Source: Sinorhizobium fredii (GTDB taxonomy: Bacteria > Pseudomonadota > Alphaproteobacteria > Rhizobiales > Rhizobiaceae). From it: a DNA stretch of 64,000 nt. A program made the position numbers and the translations under genes. The notes below the pieces were generated by a model. The model had not been told where the DNA came from. It searched no databases and worked only from the letters and a program-made list of their open reading frames with translations. Below are positions 1 to 9,848 of the stretch, one piece after another; positions within the stretch are counted from its first letter, which is position 1; the number at the start of each line of letters is the position of its first letter. Where the stretch lies: contig NZ_CP024308.1 in assembly GCF_002944405.1 (NCBI RefSeq), positions 248,001-312,000 on the forward strand, written 5' to 3'.

Positions 1-667
1 TCAGAACCGTCGTAAAGCCGTGCTCGTGCCAGATGCGTTCCAGCAGGCGGTGCATCTCCATGCGCGTGAGGGCATCGAGAGCCCCGAAGGGTTCGTCCAG
101 CAGGAGGACGCCCGGCCGGCTCACCAATGCGCGCGCGAGGGCCACGCGCTGGGCCTGACCCCCCGAAAGAACAGCCGGCCAGTCGTTTGCCCGATCTGCA
201 AGCCCGACATCGGCTAGAGCCGCCGCCGCGCTATCGCGCCAATTCTTTGTCCGAGCGATGCCGACATTGCTGATCACCCGATGCCAGGGAAGCAGCCTCG
301 CATCTTGAAACAGGAGCCGCACATTCGACTGAAGCGACTTTACCTCAGCACCGCCCACTGAAATCACACCGCTGCTCGGCCGGTCGAGGCCGGCAATGAG
401 ACGCAGAAGCGTGGACTTGCCGCAACCGGATCGCCCGACGATCGCCAGCAATTGGCCGGCCGGAATCTCCAGATTCAGCCGCGAGAGCACTCGCCTGCTC
501 GCGAACGATTTCGACAATCCGTCGAGGAGCACGGTCTTCCCATTTACCGGGCGTTCCTCCTGTTTCCGCGGAATCAGCTCGCTGACGACGGTCCGCTCGG
601 TCGGACCCGGCACTTCCCGGAGAAGGGGCCGGCCACGCACACGAAGATAGGATACAGGCTCGCTCAT
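1..667 (-). CDS. ssuB: Aliphatic sulfonate ABC transporter ATPase SsuB (C-terminus beyond window)
   Basis: This is the ATP-hydrolysing subunit of an SsuABC-type sulfonate importer and acts on the cytoplasmic face of the inner membrane. Translation from the ATG at 667 gives 222 codons before the window edge. The Walker A motif (GRSGCGKST) is near residues 78-86, followed by the [15 protein letters not shown] signature and a Walker B region [11 protein letters not shown], as in SsuB/TauB ATPases. About 40 residues precede the usual start of the nucleotide-binding domain, an extension of unknown role. The ATG overlaps the permease stop by 4 bases (ATGA), so translation is coupled to ssuC. The C-terminal part is outside the window. 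Confidence 0.93.
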   Translation of the reverse strand, partial: MSEPVSYLRVRGRPLLREVPGPTERTVVSELIPRKQEERPVNGKTVLLDGLSKSFASRRVLSRLNLEIPAGQLLAIVGRSGCGKSTLLRLIAGLDRPSSGVISVGGAEVKSLQSNVRLLFQDARLLPWHRVISNVGIARTKNWRDSAAAALADVGLADRANDWPAVLSGGQAQRVALARALVSRPGVLLLDEPFGALDALTRMEMHRLLERIWHEHGFTTVL

Positions 668-1479
668 GATGTCGCTTCCCCGGTTGGGTTCATTCGATAG
701 GCGGGATGCCAGGCGAGCGCGCGTGCCTCAATCAGGCGGGTGATGGTATCGGCAACCTTGCCGAGCAGCGCATAGACGATGACGCCGAGCACGACGACAT
801 CGGTCTGCAGAAATTCCCGCGCGTTCATGGTCATGTAGCCGATACCCGAGGTCGACGAGATCGTCTCGGCGACGATGAGGGTCAACCACATAATGCCGAG
901 CGAAAATCGCAGACCGACCAGGATTGACGGCAAAGCGCCCGGAAGGATCACCCGCCAGAACAGGGCCAGGCGGCCGAGCCCGTAAACGCGTGCCATCTCG
1001 ATCAAGCGGACGTCGATCGTGCGAATTCCGTGGAATGTATTCAGATAGAGCGGAAAGGCGGTTCCGATGGCCACGAGAAAGATTTTCGCCTCCTCGCCTA
1101 TTCCGAACCACAGGATGACGAGCGGGATGATGGCAAGATGCGGTACGTTGCGGAGCATCTGCATCGAGGTGTCGAACACGACTTCGACAAGCCGTGAAAT
1201 TCCGGCCAGGATGCCGAGGGCAAAACCTATCCCGCCACCGATAATGAGGCCCTTCAAAGCCCGTTCCGTCGAGATCGCAGCATTCGTCAGGAGCGTGCCG
1301 TTGCGCACGCTTTCCAAAAAGGCCGCGGCGACAGCGCTCGGCGCCGGCAGGAGACGCATCGACAATAGTCCGCTGCGCGAGGCGATCTCCCATATGACCA
1401 GAAGACCCAGCGGCAGCGCCCAGGAAGCCAGGAACGTAAGTGCCGCCGCGCTTCTGGGTTGGGGTAAACGGGTTGCCAT
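664..1479 (-). CDS. ssuC: Aliphatic sulfonate ABC transporter permease SsuC
   Basis: Inner-membrane permease of the sulfonate importer, 271 residues, typical of the BPD_transp_1 family. It has about six hydrophobic segments. The cytoplasmic EAA-like loop that contacts the ATPase lies around the RVYGLGRLALFWRVILPGALP stretch. It lies between ssuA and ssuB in the order ssuA-ssuC-ssuB, with 40 bases to ssuA and a 4-base overlap with ssuB. Family membership is clear; the exact sulfonate transported cannot be read from the sequence. Confidence 0.93.
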   Translation of the reverse strand: MATRLPQPRSAAALTFLASWALPLGLLVIWEIASRSGLLSMRLLPAPSAVAAAFLESVRNGTLLTNAAISTERALKGLIIGGGIGFALGILAGISRLVEVVFDTSMQMLRNVPHLAIIPLVILWFGIGEEAKIFLVAIGTAFPLYLNTFHGIRTIDVRLIEMARVYGLGRLALFWRVILPGALPSILVGLRFSLGIMWLTLIVAETISSTSGIGYMTMNAREFLQTDVVVLGVIVYALLGKVADTITRLIEARALAWHPAYRMNPTGEATS

Positions 1480-1519
1480 CAGGACGCCTTTCTCGCCGGC
1501 CTGGTTTCGTTGCCGCCGG

Positions 1520-2461
1520 TCACTTCTGGACTGCGTCGGCGATCTTGATCGCCGACGGGATCAGACCGAGCTCATGAAACACGTCGGCGATCTTCTGCTG
1601 CGCGGCGACCACCTCCGGCGTGATCGGCTTTACGCCGTATTGCCGCCGCTCGACGGCGACTTCGAGCACCTCCTTCGGAAGACCGAGTGCCGGGGAGAAC
1701 TGCTCGGCAACGTCGCTGCGGTTGGCATTGATCCAGGTGTCCACCTCGCCAAGCGACGCGACAATGGTATCGACCACCCCGGGATGCGCATTGATGAAGT
1801 TCCGCGAAGCGAGATAGAACTCGTGGTTGTCCACCACGCCGGTGCCATTCGCGAGCTGTCTCGCGCCTGTAGCGGCTTCGGCGGCTGCGAGGAACGGCTC
1901 CCAAATCACCCAGGCGTCGACGGCGCCCTTTTCGAAGGCGGCGCGCGCATCCGCTGGCGGCAGGAATGAAACTTCTATGTCGGAATAGGAGAGCCCTGCC
2001 TTCTCGAGCGCCTTGACCAAGAGATAGTGGACGTTCGAGCCCTTGTTCAGCGCGACCTTCTTGCCCTTGAGGTCGGCAACCCCTTTGAGCGGGCCATCCT
2101 TCGGGACGATGATTGCTTCCGCTTCCGGGGCCGGCGGCTCATAGCCGACATAGACGAGCGGGGCCCCGGCCGCCTGCGCAAAGATGGGAGGCGCTTCACC
2201 CGTCGTACCGAAATCGACGGAACCTACGTTGAGCGCCTCGAGGAGTTGCGGTCCGGCGGGAAATTCCGTCCACTCGACCGTATAGCCCTGCGGCTCCAGC
2301 TTTTCCTCGAGCAACCCCTTTGTCTTCAGCAGAATGAGCGTGCCGTACTTCTGGAACCCTATCCTGACGATCTTGTCCTGCGCATCGGCAACCGTGGCGA
2401 GGCCAAGAGCGATACCCCCGGCGAGGGCAATCTTTGCAAGGTACCGTATAGCTGCGTTCAT
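1520..2461 (-). CDS. ssuA: Sulfonate ABC transporter periplasmic binding protein SsuA
   Basis: Periplasmic substrate-binding protein for alkanesulfonates, about 313 residues. The frame is open upstream, but the start at 2461 gives a standard signal peptide (MNAAIRYLAKIALAGGIALG, cleaved near VADAQD), so this start is preferred over the longer form. The mature part begins IVRIGFQKYGTLILLKTKG, as in the SsuA/NMT1-like family, and keeps the GSVDFGTTGEAPP ligand-pocket region. It is the first gene of ssuA-ssuC-ssuB. The 258 bases upstream contain an A/T-rich box near 2591 that recurs in front of other sulfur genes in this window. Confidence 0.93.
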   Translation of the reverse strand: MNAAIRYLAKIALAGGIALGLATVADAQDKIVRIGFQKYGTLILLKTKGLLEEKLEPQGYTVEWTEFPAGPQLLEALNVGSVDFGTTGEAPPIFAQAAGAPLVYVGYEPPAPEAEAIIVPKDGPLKGVADLKGKKVALNKGSNVHYLLVKALEKAGLSYSDIEVSFLPPADARAAFEKGAVDAWVIWEPFLAAAEAATGARQLANGTGVVDNHEFYLASRNFINAHPGVVDTIVASLGEVDTWINANRSDVAEQFSPALGLPKEVLEVAVERRQYGVKPITPEVVAAQQKIADVFHELGLIPSAIKIADAVQK

Positions 2462-2719
2462 CGATTGGTCTCCCAAAAGCAGTGCATCCTGACCGACAAG
2501 GCTGCCACCTACGGCCCCGCGAGGCGGGAACTGCAATGGAGATTGCCGATGTGCCACTTTACGGGCTCGAAGACATCTCTCTCAAATAATAATCTACTAA
2601 TTTCATCAAAAAAATGGACAACATTTTTCTTCGGACCCTGAGCGCCAGTCCGGAAACCCGGAATGACGCTCGGCTGCCGAAACCGCCATTCGCGTGCTGC
2701 TGCGAATGGCCATATGCTG

Positions 2720-3745
2720 TTATTGTCCCGGCTTGTAGATCTGGTCGAAGACCCCGCCATCGGCGAAGAATTTCGGCTGAGCTTCCTTCCAACCGCCGAA
2801 TTCGTCAATAGTGACGAGTTTCACGTCGGCGAAGCGGGCGGTGTCCTTCGGGTCGGCAAGCTCCGGCTTGAACGGCCGGTAATAGTGCTTGGCGGCGAGC
2901 TTCTGGCCGGCATCGCTGTAGAGATAGTTGAGGTAGGCTTCCGCCACCTTGCGGGTGCCCTTCGCGTCGACATTGCCGTCGACGAGGGCCACCGGCGGCT
3001 CCGCCTTGATCGAGATCGACGGCGTGACAATCTCGAAATTGTCGGGGCCGAGTTCCTCGAGCGAAAGATAGGCCTCGTTCTCCCAGGCCAGCAGCACGTC
3101 GCCGAGGCCACGCTGTACGAAGGTGGTGGTTGCGCCGCGCGCCCCGGTATCGAGAACCGGGACGTGCTTGAAGAGCTGCGTCACATATTCCTGCGCCTTG
3201 GCATCGTCACCGTTGTTGGCGGCGCGCGCCCAGGCCCAGGCCGCGAGAAAGTTCCAGCGGGCGCCGCCCGAGGTCTTCGGATTCGGGGTGATGACCTGGA
3301 TGCCTTCCTTGGTCAGGTCGCCCCAATCCTTGATGCCCTTCGGATTGCCCTTGCGGACCAGGAAGACGATCGTCGATGTATAGGGCGCGCTGTTGTTTTC
3401 GAGGCGGGTCTTCCAGTCGGCCGGGATCTTGCCGGTCGCCTTGGCGATCGCGTCGATATCGGCTTCGAGCGCCAGCGTCACCACATCGGCCTCGAGGCCG
3501 TCGATCACCGAGCGGGCCTGCTTGCCCGAGCCGCCATGCGAGGTCTGGATTGTTACGGTTTCGCCCGTATCGGTCTTCCATTTTTCCGCGAAGGCGGCGT
3601 TGAAATCCTTGTAGAGTTCCCGCGTCGGATCATAGGACACGTTCAGAAGTGTGGTGTCTGCCTGAGCGAGACCAGCAGCACCAAGCTGCACGCTACCGAG
3701 CACGAGCGACAGTTTCAGAATTCCGGCAATTTTATTCGAAAGCAT
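2720..3745 (-). CDS. sbp: Sulfate ABC transporter binding protein (Sbp paralogue 1)
   Basis: Periplasmic sulfate-binding protein of the Sbp/CysP family, 341 residues. The start at 3745 is chosen because GGAGG lies 5 bases upstream; an in-frame ATG 12 bases earlier would contain that Shine-Dalgarno. There is a signal peptide ([20 protein letters not shown], cleaved near [10 protein letters not shown]). Family hallmarks include [15 protein letters not shown] and [17 protein letters not shown]. It is a close paralogue of the protein at 5068-6093, with which it shares long identical blocks. cysA lies between the two copies, and no cysT or cysW permease gene is nearby. Confidence 0.92.
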   Translation of the reverse strand: MLSNKIAGILKLSLVLGSVQLGAAGLAQADTTLLNVSYDPTRELYKDFNAAFAEKWKTDTGETVTIQTSHGGSGKQARSVIDGLEADVVTLALEADIDAIAKATGKIPADWKTRLENNSAPYTSTIVFLVRKGNPKGIKDWGDLTKEGIQVITPNPKTSGGARWNFLAAWAWARAANNGDDAKAQEYVTQLFKHVPVLDTGARGATTTFVQRGLGDVLLAWENEAYLSLEELGPDNFEIVTPSISIKAEPPVALVDGNVDAKGTRKVAEAYLNYLYSDAGQKLAAKHYYRPFKPELADPKDTARFADVKLVTIDEFGGWKEAQPKFFADGGVFDQIYKPGQ

Positions 3746-3935
3746 TCGAACCTCCATTATTTGCTAATCTATCCATTTAATTGATTGTCACAACGCAAAC
3801 AAATGACGCGGCAGGCATCGTCCGGGGAAAGACCTATTCTCTTTGACCTTCAACCCGCAATTTCCTGCCATCTTGAACCGAATCTCCGTTCGCGCCCGCG
3901 GATGGTTTGAATTCGAAGCGAACCCGCATACTGAA

Positions 3936-4979
3936 TCATTCCCCCCGAAACAGCTTCCACTTGGTCGGCCGGAACGCGATGCGGGTGCGGTCAGCCGAGG
4001 ACGCACGCTCGGGCGACAACTCGATTTCAACCGAAGATCGTTCCTTACCTATTTCCAATTCCAGATGGCGGGTGCCCGCCACGCGGCGGCTCGCCGTCAC
4101 GCGGCCGGCGAGGCAGCCGCTCGAACCGTCGATGAGCTCGACGTCGTGCGGGCGGAAATAGAGGGTTGCCGCGCCGTCCGGCTCGTTCGCGGCACGCAGG
4201 CCGATCGGCCTGGCCTCGAACCAGATCTCGCCGCTCGCCAAAGTGACGTTCAGGCAGTTCGATTGGCCGATGAAGCCGTAGACAAAGGGCGAGACCGGGT
4301 GGTCGTAGATCTCGTCCGACGTGCCCACCTGCTCGATCACGCCCTTGCTCATCACGACGACGCGGTCGGCAAGCTCGAGCGCTTCTTCCTGATCGTGGGT
4401 AACGAAGACCGTCGTGTAGCCGGTGCGGTCGTGAATTTCCCGCAGCCAGCGACGGAGTTCCTTGCGGACCTGCGCGTCGAGCGCGCCGAAGGGTTCGTCG
4501 AGCAGCAGCACGCTCGGTTCGACCGCCATGGCACGGGCGAGAGCCACTCGCTGACGTTGGCCGCCGGAGAGCTGGGCCGGATAGCGTTTTTCGAGCCCCG
4601 CGAGTTGCACCAGCTCTATGAGGTCGATCGCCCGGCGGCGGATCTCGTCGGCCGGCGGACGCTTCTTGCTGGGCCGCACCTTCAAACCGAATGCAATGTT
4701 GTCAAGCACGGTCATGTGTCGGAAGAGAGCGTAGTGCTGGAAGACGAAGCCGATGTTTCTCTCCTGCACCGTCTTCTTCGATGCATCCTCGGTGCCGAAA
4801 AGGATCATGCCTTCGGTCGGGCTTTCAAGCCCGGCAATCAGCCGGAGCAGTGTCGTCTTGCCTGACCCCGAGGGGCCGAGCAGCGCGATCAGCTCGCCTG
4901 AGTGGATATCGAGGCTCACATCCACGAGCGCCGGAAAGCGACCGAATTCCTTGCGCAGGTTCTGGACGCGGACTTCCAT
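3936..4979 (-). CDS. cysA: Sulfate/thiosulfate ABC transporter ATPase CysA
   Basis: ATPase of the sulfate importer, 347 residues, the usual CysA length. The start at 4979 ([20 protein letters not shown]) matches family N-termini; the upstream open frame is a shadow of the neighbouring sbp. Walker A is GPSGSGKTT, the signature is [14 protein letters not shown], Walker B is [13 protein letters not shown], and the switch histidine lies in [15 protein letters not shown]-like C-terminal domain follows. In most rhizobia cysA follows cysT and cysW; here it lies between two sbp genes, so the membrane subunits must be encoded elsewhere. Confidence 0.93.
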   Translation of the reverse strand: MEVRVQNLRKEFGRFPALVDVSLDIHSGELIALLGPSGSGKTTLLRLIAGLESPTEGMILFGTEDASKKTVQERNIGFVFQHYALFRHMTVLDNIAFGLKVRPSKKRPPADEIRRRAIDLIELVQLAGLEKRYPAQLSGGQRQRVALARAMAVEPSVLLLDEPFGALDAQVRKELRRWLREIHDRTGYTTVFVTHDQEEALELADRVVVMSKGVIEQVGTSDEIYDHPVSPFVYGFIGQSNCLNVTLASGEIWFEARPIGLRAANEPDGAATLYFRPHDVELIDGSSGCLAGRVTASRRVAGTRHLELEIGKERSSVEIELSPERASSADRTRIAFRPTKWKLFRGE

Positions 4980-5067
4980 GATTGTCTCGTCCCTTCGATG
5001 CCTGCCGCGCCCAGCAGTCGCGGCGCCGTAGCGAAGCTCTTCGCCGTCTGTCGACCGGTATGGAATC

Positions 5068-6093
5068 CTATCGACCCGGCTTGTAGATCTGGTCGAAGAT
5101 TCCGCCAGTGCTGAAGAATTTCGCCTGAGCTTCCTTCCAACCGCCGAATTCGTCAATCGTCACCAGGTTGAGATCGGCGAAGCGGGCAACGTCATCGGGA
5201 TTGGCAAGTTCTGGCTTGAACGGGCGGTAGTAATGTTCGGCAACGATCTTCTGCCCAGCGTCGCTGTAGAGAAACTTTAGGTAGGCTTCCGCCACTGTCC
5301 GCGTGCCCTTTCTGTCGACATTGCCATCGATAAGCGCCACCGGCGGTTCGGCCTTGATGGAGATCGAAGGCGTGACGATCTCGAAATTGTCTGGGCCGAG
5401 TTCCTCGAGCGCGAGATGGGCTTCGTTCTCCCAGGCGAGCAGCACGTCGCCAAAACCGCGCTGGACGAAGGTGGTCATCGCTCCCCACGCGCCGGTATCG
5501 AGAACGAGAACACGCTTGAAGAGCTGCGCCACATACTCCTGCGCCTTGGCCTCGTCACCGTTGTTGGCAGCGCGTGCCCAGGCCCAAGCCGCGAGGAAGT
5601 TCCAGCGGGCGCCGCCCGAGGTCTTCGGATTCGGCGTGATGATCTGAACGCCGCCCTTGGTCAGGTCACCCCAATCCTTGATGCCTTTCGGATTGCCCTT
5701 GCGGACCAGAAAGACGATTGTCGAGGTATAGGGGGCGCTGTTGTTTTCGAGCCGCTTCTTCCAATCGGCCGGGATCTTTCCGGTCGCCTGAGCAATGGCG
5801 TCGATATCGGCTTCGAGCGCCAGCGTCACCACATCGGCTTCGAGGCCGTCGATTACCAACCGCGCTTGCTTACCGGAACCGCCGTGTGACATATCGATGG
5901 TCACCGTCTCGCCGGTCTCCGCCTCCCATTTCTCGGCGAAGGCGGCATTGAGTTCCTTGTAGAGCTTACGCGTCGAATCGAAGGACACGTTTAAGATTGT
6001 CGTGTCGGCGAGAGCGGAGCCGATTAAGCCAATCTGCAGAGCTCCGACCACAAGAGCTCGTCTCACGAGCCCGGCAAGCCTATCCGTTCTCAT
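5068..6093 (-). CDS. sbp: Sulfate ABC transporter binding protein (Sbp paralogue 2)
   Basis: Second periplasmic sulfate-binding protein, 341 residues with the start at 6093 (MRTDRLAG...). GGAG lies 8 bases upstream; an in-frame ATG at 6105 is possible but less well placed. It has a signal peptide ending near [11 protein letters not shown]. Compared with paralogue 1 it keeps blocks such as [20 protein letters not shown] and the [13 protein letters not shown] tail; differences concentrate in the signal peptide and scattered single positions. It is the first gene of the sbp-cysA-sbp group. The pair probably arose by local duplication around cysA. Confidence 0.92.
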   Translation of the reverse strand: MRTDRLAGLVRRALVVGALQIGLIGSALADTTILNVSFDSTRKLYKELNAAFAEKWEAETGETVTIDMSHGGSGKQARLVIDGLEADVVTLALEADIDAIAQATGKIPADWKKRLENNSAPYTSTIVFLVRKGNPKGIKDWGDLTKGGVQIITPNPKTSGGARWNFLAAWAWARAANNGDEAKAQEYVAQLFKRVLVLDTGAWGAMTTFVQRGFGDVLLAWENEAHLALEELGPDNFEIVTPSISIKAEPPVALIDGNVDRKGTRTVAEAYLKFLYSDAGQKIVAEHYYRPFKPELANPDDVARFADLNLVTIDEFGGWKEAQAKFFSTGGIFDQIYKPGR

Positions 6094-6320
6094 CTCGATC
6101 TCCATGCTTCGTCCGGTGAAACTACGCCCCAAACGCTGGATAGGGAAAGCAGAGATGAAGGCGGTTTGCCACGCTTGTCCGCGATCAACAACGTGCGCAT
6201 GTCCTTAAGAGCATTTCTCGCCGTGATGATTTCAGGCGAAAAATCACCGGCACGTTAATTGAGGGCACAGCGTTGGTTTCCCGCTAAACAACGAGAACGT
6301 GAAACGTATCATGAACGCGA

Positions 6321-6710
6321 TTATATCACGCGCTGCATTTTGACGGGTTGAGCGGTTTTCGGTCGGTTGCTTTCGAGCCGAGGAACCGATCTGCACCAGA
6401 GAGATGCCAGCACCCGCACGAAATCCATGACACGCCGCACGCTCGCCCTCGCATGACCGGCGAGATTACCGCGTTCCATCCGCGCCGCGAGGATGCCGTC
6501 GCATCCCTGCACGAAGTGTTCGTAGCTCTTGGAGGCTGATGCCCACCGCATCGAGACTCTGGCTAAAAGCCGTCGGATGATGATGCGCCACAAGGCTGTC
6601 GATAACGATTGCGCAGGCTGCACTGGGGCAGAGCTTGGCAATTCCGCGCCGGCCCGTTCGATGATCGTGTCGCCGAGAGGATATCGTAACCGCGCTATCC
6701 GTGATCGAGC
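6321..6710 (-). pseudogene. Possible remnant of a GntR/FadR-type regulator
   Basis: In one minus frame this interval reads RYPLGDTIIERA at its start. Later it reads SYEHFVQGCDGILAARMERG and HARASVRRVMDFVRVL, which resemble the start of a GntR winged helix and the end of an FCD effector domain. The middle of such a protein is missing and no convincing start codon or ribosome site is present. I read it as a decayed regulator fragment, based on recognition alone. The rest of 6094-6750 shows no other gene. Confidence 0.3.
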
Positions 6711-6750
6711 CGCACCTGGTCATGAAGATACTCTCTTCCGTCGGGCGGGT

Positions 6751-7332
6751 CTACGGCACGGGGTGAACGTTCAAATAGGACATCAAAGCCTGCATCGTTT
6801 TCATCGCGACCATTCCGTGCGGGCCGTTGTCGGACACCACCGTCACGTCGGCCAAAGCATAAGTTGGGTAACGATCATCTATCAATTTGCGCAGGGCGCC
6901 TTCGGGATCGGGCGTTTGCAGCAGCGGCCGGTTGGCGCGCCGGCGCACGCGGCGGATCAATACGTCGAAATCGGCCTTCAGCCAGATCGACACCGACTTC
7001 TCCGCGACCCGCGCGCGGGTCTCGGCATTCATGAAAGCGCCGCCGCCGGTCGCCACCACTTTCGGCCCTTTGGCCAGGAGCCGCGCGAGCATCCGCCGCT
7101 CGTCGTCGCGAAAATAGGTCTCGCCGTGCTGGGCAAAGATTTCCGGGATCGTCATCCGGTGCGCCGCTTCGATTTCGGCATCGGCGTCGACAAAATTGAG
7201 CCCGAGCCGCGCCGCGAGAGGCCGGCCGACCGACGTCTTGCCCGAGCCCATCATGCCGATGAGCACAATGCAGCGCCCACCCAGAGCGGCGAGAAGAGCC
7301 GCTTTGGGCTGAGAATTGAGAGACATATTCAT
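6751..7332 (-). CDS. aroK: Shikimate kinase (unlinked paralogue)
   Basis: Phosphorylates shikimate at the 3-hydroxyl with ATP in the chorismate pathway; cytoplasmic. The start at 7332 gives 193 residues. Residues just after the N-terminus show the P-loop GMMGSGKTS, then the shikimate-binding DADAEIE region, FRDDERRML, the GGGAFM glycine motif and the lid arginine region RANRPLL. It is not beside aroB, its usual rhizobial partner, and sits alone between sulfur genes. It may therefore be a second copy. The open frame upstream to 7716 has no family match and is not included. Confidence 0.88.
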   Translation of the reverse strand: MNMSLNSQPKAALLAALGGRCIVLIGMMGSGKTSVGRPLAARLGLNFVDADAEIEAAHRMTIPEIFAQHGETYFRDDERRMLARLLAKGPKVVATGGGAFMNAETRARVAEKSVSIWLKADFDVLIRRVRRRANRPLLQTPDPEGALRKLIDDRYPTYALADVTVVSDNGPHGMVAMKTMQALMSYLNVHPVP

Positions 7333-7831
7333 GGATGCCCCGATAACACTCCGCCTATATGGCTGACGCCATTGAGCACCTGCGCTCGCGGGCGAAGTTG
7401 CTTCCAACGATCTCCTGGCCAATACCTCGCCGGTCGGGTGGAAATCGCTTTCTTGGCGACTTCCTGTGGGATCGCCTCGAAAGCAACCGGCCGAGCCGTT
7501 GCTTAATTCGCCAAATCCATTTGGTCGAAAATAGGCTTTTGCCGCACACGCACGGCTTGGCAGAACTGTAATATGGTGCAGCCTAAAGAACTGGAAAGAA
7601 GCTCCAGAACGGCCCCTGTTCATGTTCCCGTTGTTGTTCAGTCCGGACAACTGGACCGCTTTCGTCGTAATTCTGCGTTTGTGCGGGCATGTTCCCGGCA
7701 CTGAGTTCATTCGCACCGGCTTTCAGGCGCCAAGGGGCGAGGAGATCAAAAGAAAAGTTCACCATACCGAGCGGCATTTGTCATTCCTCTCGTTTCGGAC
7801 GCCGAACAGCGTCCATTCTGATTGTTCGTGG
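7333..7831. other. Gene-poor interval between aroK and flavin reductase
   Basis: About 500 bases with only short frames that match no family I recognise. It must hold the promoter of the aroK gene and any terminator of the flavin reductase gene. No clear hairpin with a T-run was found by eye. Confidence 0.4.
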
Positions 7832-8380
7832 CTATCCACCAAGCGCGAAATACCGCCCATCGCGGTAAACCAGTGAACCACGATTGCCGAAGCGAATACC
7901 GACCACGCGGCCAAGCACGATGGCATGGCTGTGTCGTTCGATGAGCTCCTCGACTTCGCAATCGATGGCCGCCGCCGCATTCTCCAGAACCGGCGCTCCG
8001 CTCTCGAGGCGGATCCATTCAGCGCCGTGGTAACGTTCCGCCCCCTTCAGCCCACCGAGACCGGCGAACTGGTTGGCAAGTGTTTCGTGGTCGTGTCCCA
8101 CCACATTGACGCAGAAATGGCCATATCGCTGGACGACCGGCAATGTTGAGGCAGAACGGTTGAGGGTGACGATCATGCGCGGCGGATCGATCGAAAGGGC
8201 GGTCGCCGACGTGACCGTCGCTCCAGTCCGAGTCTCGCCCTCCCCGGCCGTTATGATGCTGACTCCACCGCCAAGGGCGCGCAAAGCACGCTTCAGGCCC
8301 TCGGCATCGACGTGGTGGTTGGCGGGGTGGCTGGTGGTGGCCTCGACATCGAATGCGCGCACAGAAGGTTGGACGGACAT
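7832..8380 (-). CDS. NAD(P)H:FMN reductase, flavin reductase-like domain
   Basis: Small flavin reductase of about 182 residues that would supply FMNH2 to the flavin monooxygenases in this locus. The start at 8380 follows GAGGAG at 8 bases. The protein shows the flavin reductase-like fold: LKRALRALGGGVSIITAG, TSATALSIDPPRMIVTLN, GHFCVNVVGHDHE and a C-terminal YRDGRYFALGG. It is downstream of ssuD on the same strand with 137 bases between. It belongs to the HpaC/flavin-reductase-domain group, not to the SsuE/MsuE flavodoxin-like family. The partner enzyme is inferred from position. Confidence 0.88.
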   Translation of the reverse strand: MSVQPSVRAFDVEATTSHPANHHVDAEGLKRALRALGGGVSIITAGEGETRTGATVTSATALSIDPPRMIVTLNRSASTLPVVQRYGHFCVNVVGHDHETLANQFAGLGGLKGAERYHGAEWIRLESGAPVLENAAAAIDCEVEELIERHSHAIVLGRVVGIRFGNRGSLVYRDGRYFALGG

Positions 8381-8517
8381 CTCAATCACTCCTCTGTTGA
8401 GTATGAATTTCACTGCGTTGCTTAGCCCTGCCGCGTCATATCAGATCAGGAAACACGGTCATGCCTGCGATTGGCGGGGCCCGGCTTGCGCCCGATTGGT
8501 TTTCAGGCTGGGGAAAA

Positions 8518-9687
8518 TTAAGAACCCGCCACAACCCTCAGATTGCCGCCGTGACCGCCGCCGCCGAATACCTGGTGCTCGCCAAAGGTCGAACGGATCT
8601 GGTTGCGCGGGGGGCCGAGGCCGATCTCCGGGAAGAGCAATTCAGAAACGCGATAGGCTTCCTCAAGATGCGGGTAGCCGGAGGCGATGACCGTATCGAT
8701 TCCGAGATCCTGATACTCCCTCAGACGCGCGGCGACCGTCTTCGGCGAACCGACGAGCGCGGTCCCCGCACCTGAACGAACGAGCCCGATGCCGGCCCAG
8801 AGATTCGGCGCCACCTCGAGCTTGTCGCGCCGGCCGCCGTGAAGAGCCAGCATGCGCGCCTGTCCGACGGAATCGGAATTCTTCGCAAATCCCTCTTGCG
8901 CGGCGGCGATCGTCTCGTCAGAGAGCTTGGAAATCAGCCGGTCGGCGGCGGCCCAGGCCTCCTCGTCGGTCTCGCGCACGATGAAGTGCAGGCGGATACC
9001 GAAGGTGACCTTACGGCCTTTGTCGGCCGCGGCCTTGCGTACCTTGGCGATTTTCTCGCCGACCTGATCGGGCGTCTCGCCCCAGGTCAGGTACTTGTCT
9101 ACTAGCCCTGCCGAAAACTCGATCGCCGCATCCGACGATCCGCCGAAATAGAGCGGCGGGCGCGGCTCCTGAACCGGCGGGAAACCGAGTTGCGCGTTAT
9201 GCGCCTTGATGTATTTGCCATCCAGGTTGGCCTTGCCGGTCTCGAGGAGCTGATTGAAGATCTGGAAGAACTCGTCCGCATGCTCGTAGCGCTCGTCATG
9301 TGCCAGGAAGACACCGTCGCCCGCGAGTTCCTGGGCGCTTCCACCCGCGACGATGTTGAGCAGAAGACGCCCGTTCGAAACTCGGTCGAGCGTCGAGGCG
9401 AGCCGAGCATAGTAGGCAGGCGAGGCGATTCCGGGGCGAACGGCAACCAGGAACTTCAGCTTTTCCGTGAAGGCCGCGAGATTGGCCGCAAGAACGAAGG
9501 ATTCCTCGCAGGCGACGCCGGTCGGGATGAGCACGCCGGAATAGCCGAGGCGGTCCACAGCCGTCGCGATCTCACGAAAATAGCCCGGATCGGAGGGTCG
9601 GCTCAGGTCATCGGATCCGAGATAGGCGCCGTCCCCCGAGGATGGAATGAACCAAAGGAAATCGAGCGGGTTGTCAGTCTTGGTCAT
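8518..9687 (-). CDS. ssuD: FMNH2-dependent alkanesulfonate monooxygenase SsuD
   Basis: Oxygenates alkanesulfonates with FMNH2 and O2, releasing sulfite and an aldehyde. The protein has 389 residues, close to E. coli SsuD, and aligns along its length. It keeps the residues known to matter in that enzyme by motif: the cysteine in GVACEES, arginine and histidine in [10 protein letters not shown], and the tyrosine in [11 protein letters not shown]. The C-terminal 30 residues are glycine-rich and poorly conserved. AAGGA lies upstream of the ATG. It is followed by a flavin reductase. An A/T-rich box at 9796 lies about 110 bases upstream. Confidence 0.93.
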   Translation of the reverse strand: MTKTDNPLDFLWFIPSSGDGAYLGSDDLSRPSDPGYFREIATAVDRLGYSGVLIPTGVACEESFVLAANLAAFTEKLKFLVAVRPGIASPAYYARLASTLDRVSNGRLLLNIVAGGSAQELAGDGVFLAHDERYEHADEFFQIFNQLLETGKANLDGKYIKAHNAQLGFPPVQEPRPPLYFGGSSDAAIEFSAGLVDKYLTWGETPDQVGEKIAKVRKAAADKGRKVTFGIRLHFIVRETDEEAWAAADRLISKLSDETIAAAQEGFAKNSDSVGQARMLALHGGRRDKLEVAPNLWAGIGLVRSGAGTALVGSPKTVAARLREYQDLGIDTVIASGYPHLEEAYRVSELLFPEIGLGPPRNQIRSTFGEHQVFGGGGHGGNLRVVAGS

Positions 9688-9848
9688 TTTCTATCCTTTC
9701 AGCCGAAGCGGCAGCGTCTGCCTGCAAGACATCGTGATCCGCCTCTACCTTGCGCCAACCGCAGTCCATTACCGATCATGTGCTGATCATATTATAATCT
9801 ATAGTTTTACTAAGGAATATTTTTCCAAAAAGAACATCTTCCCGGAGA

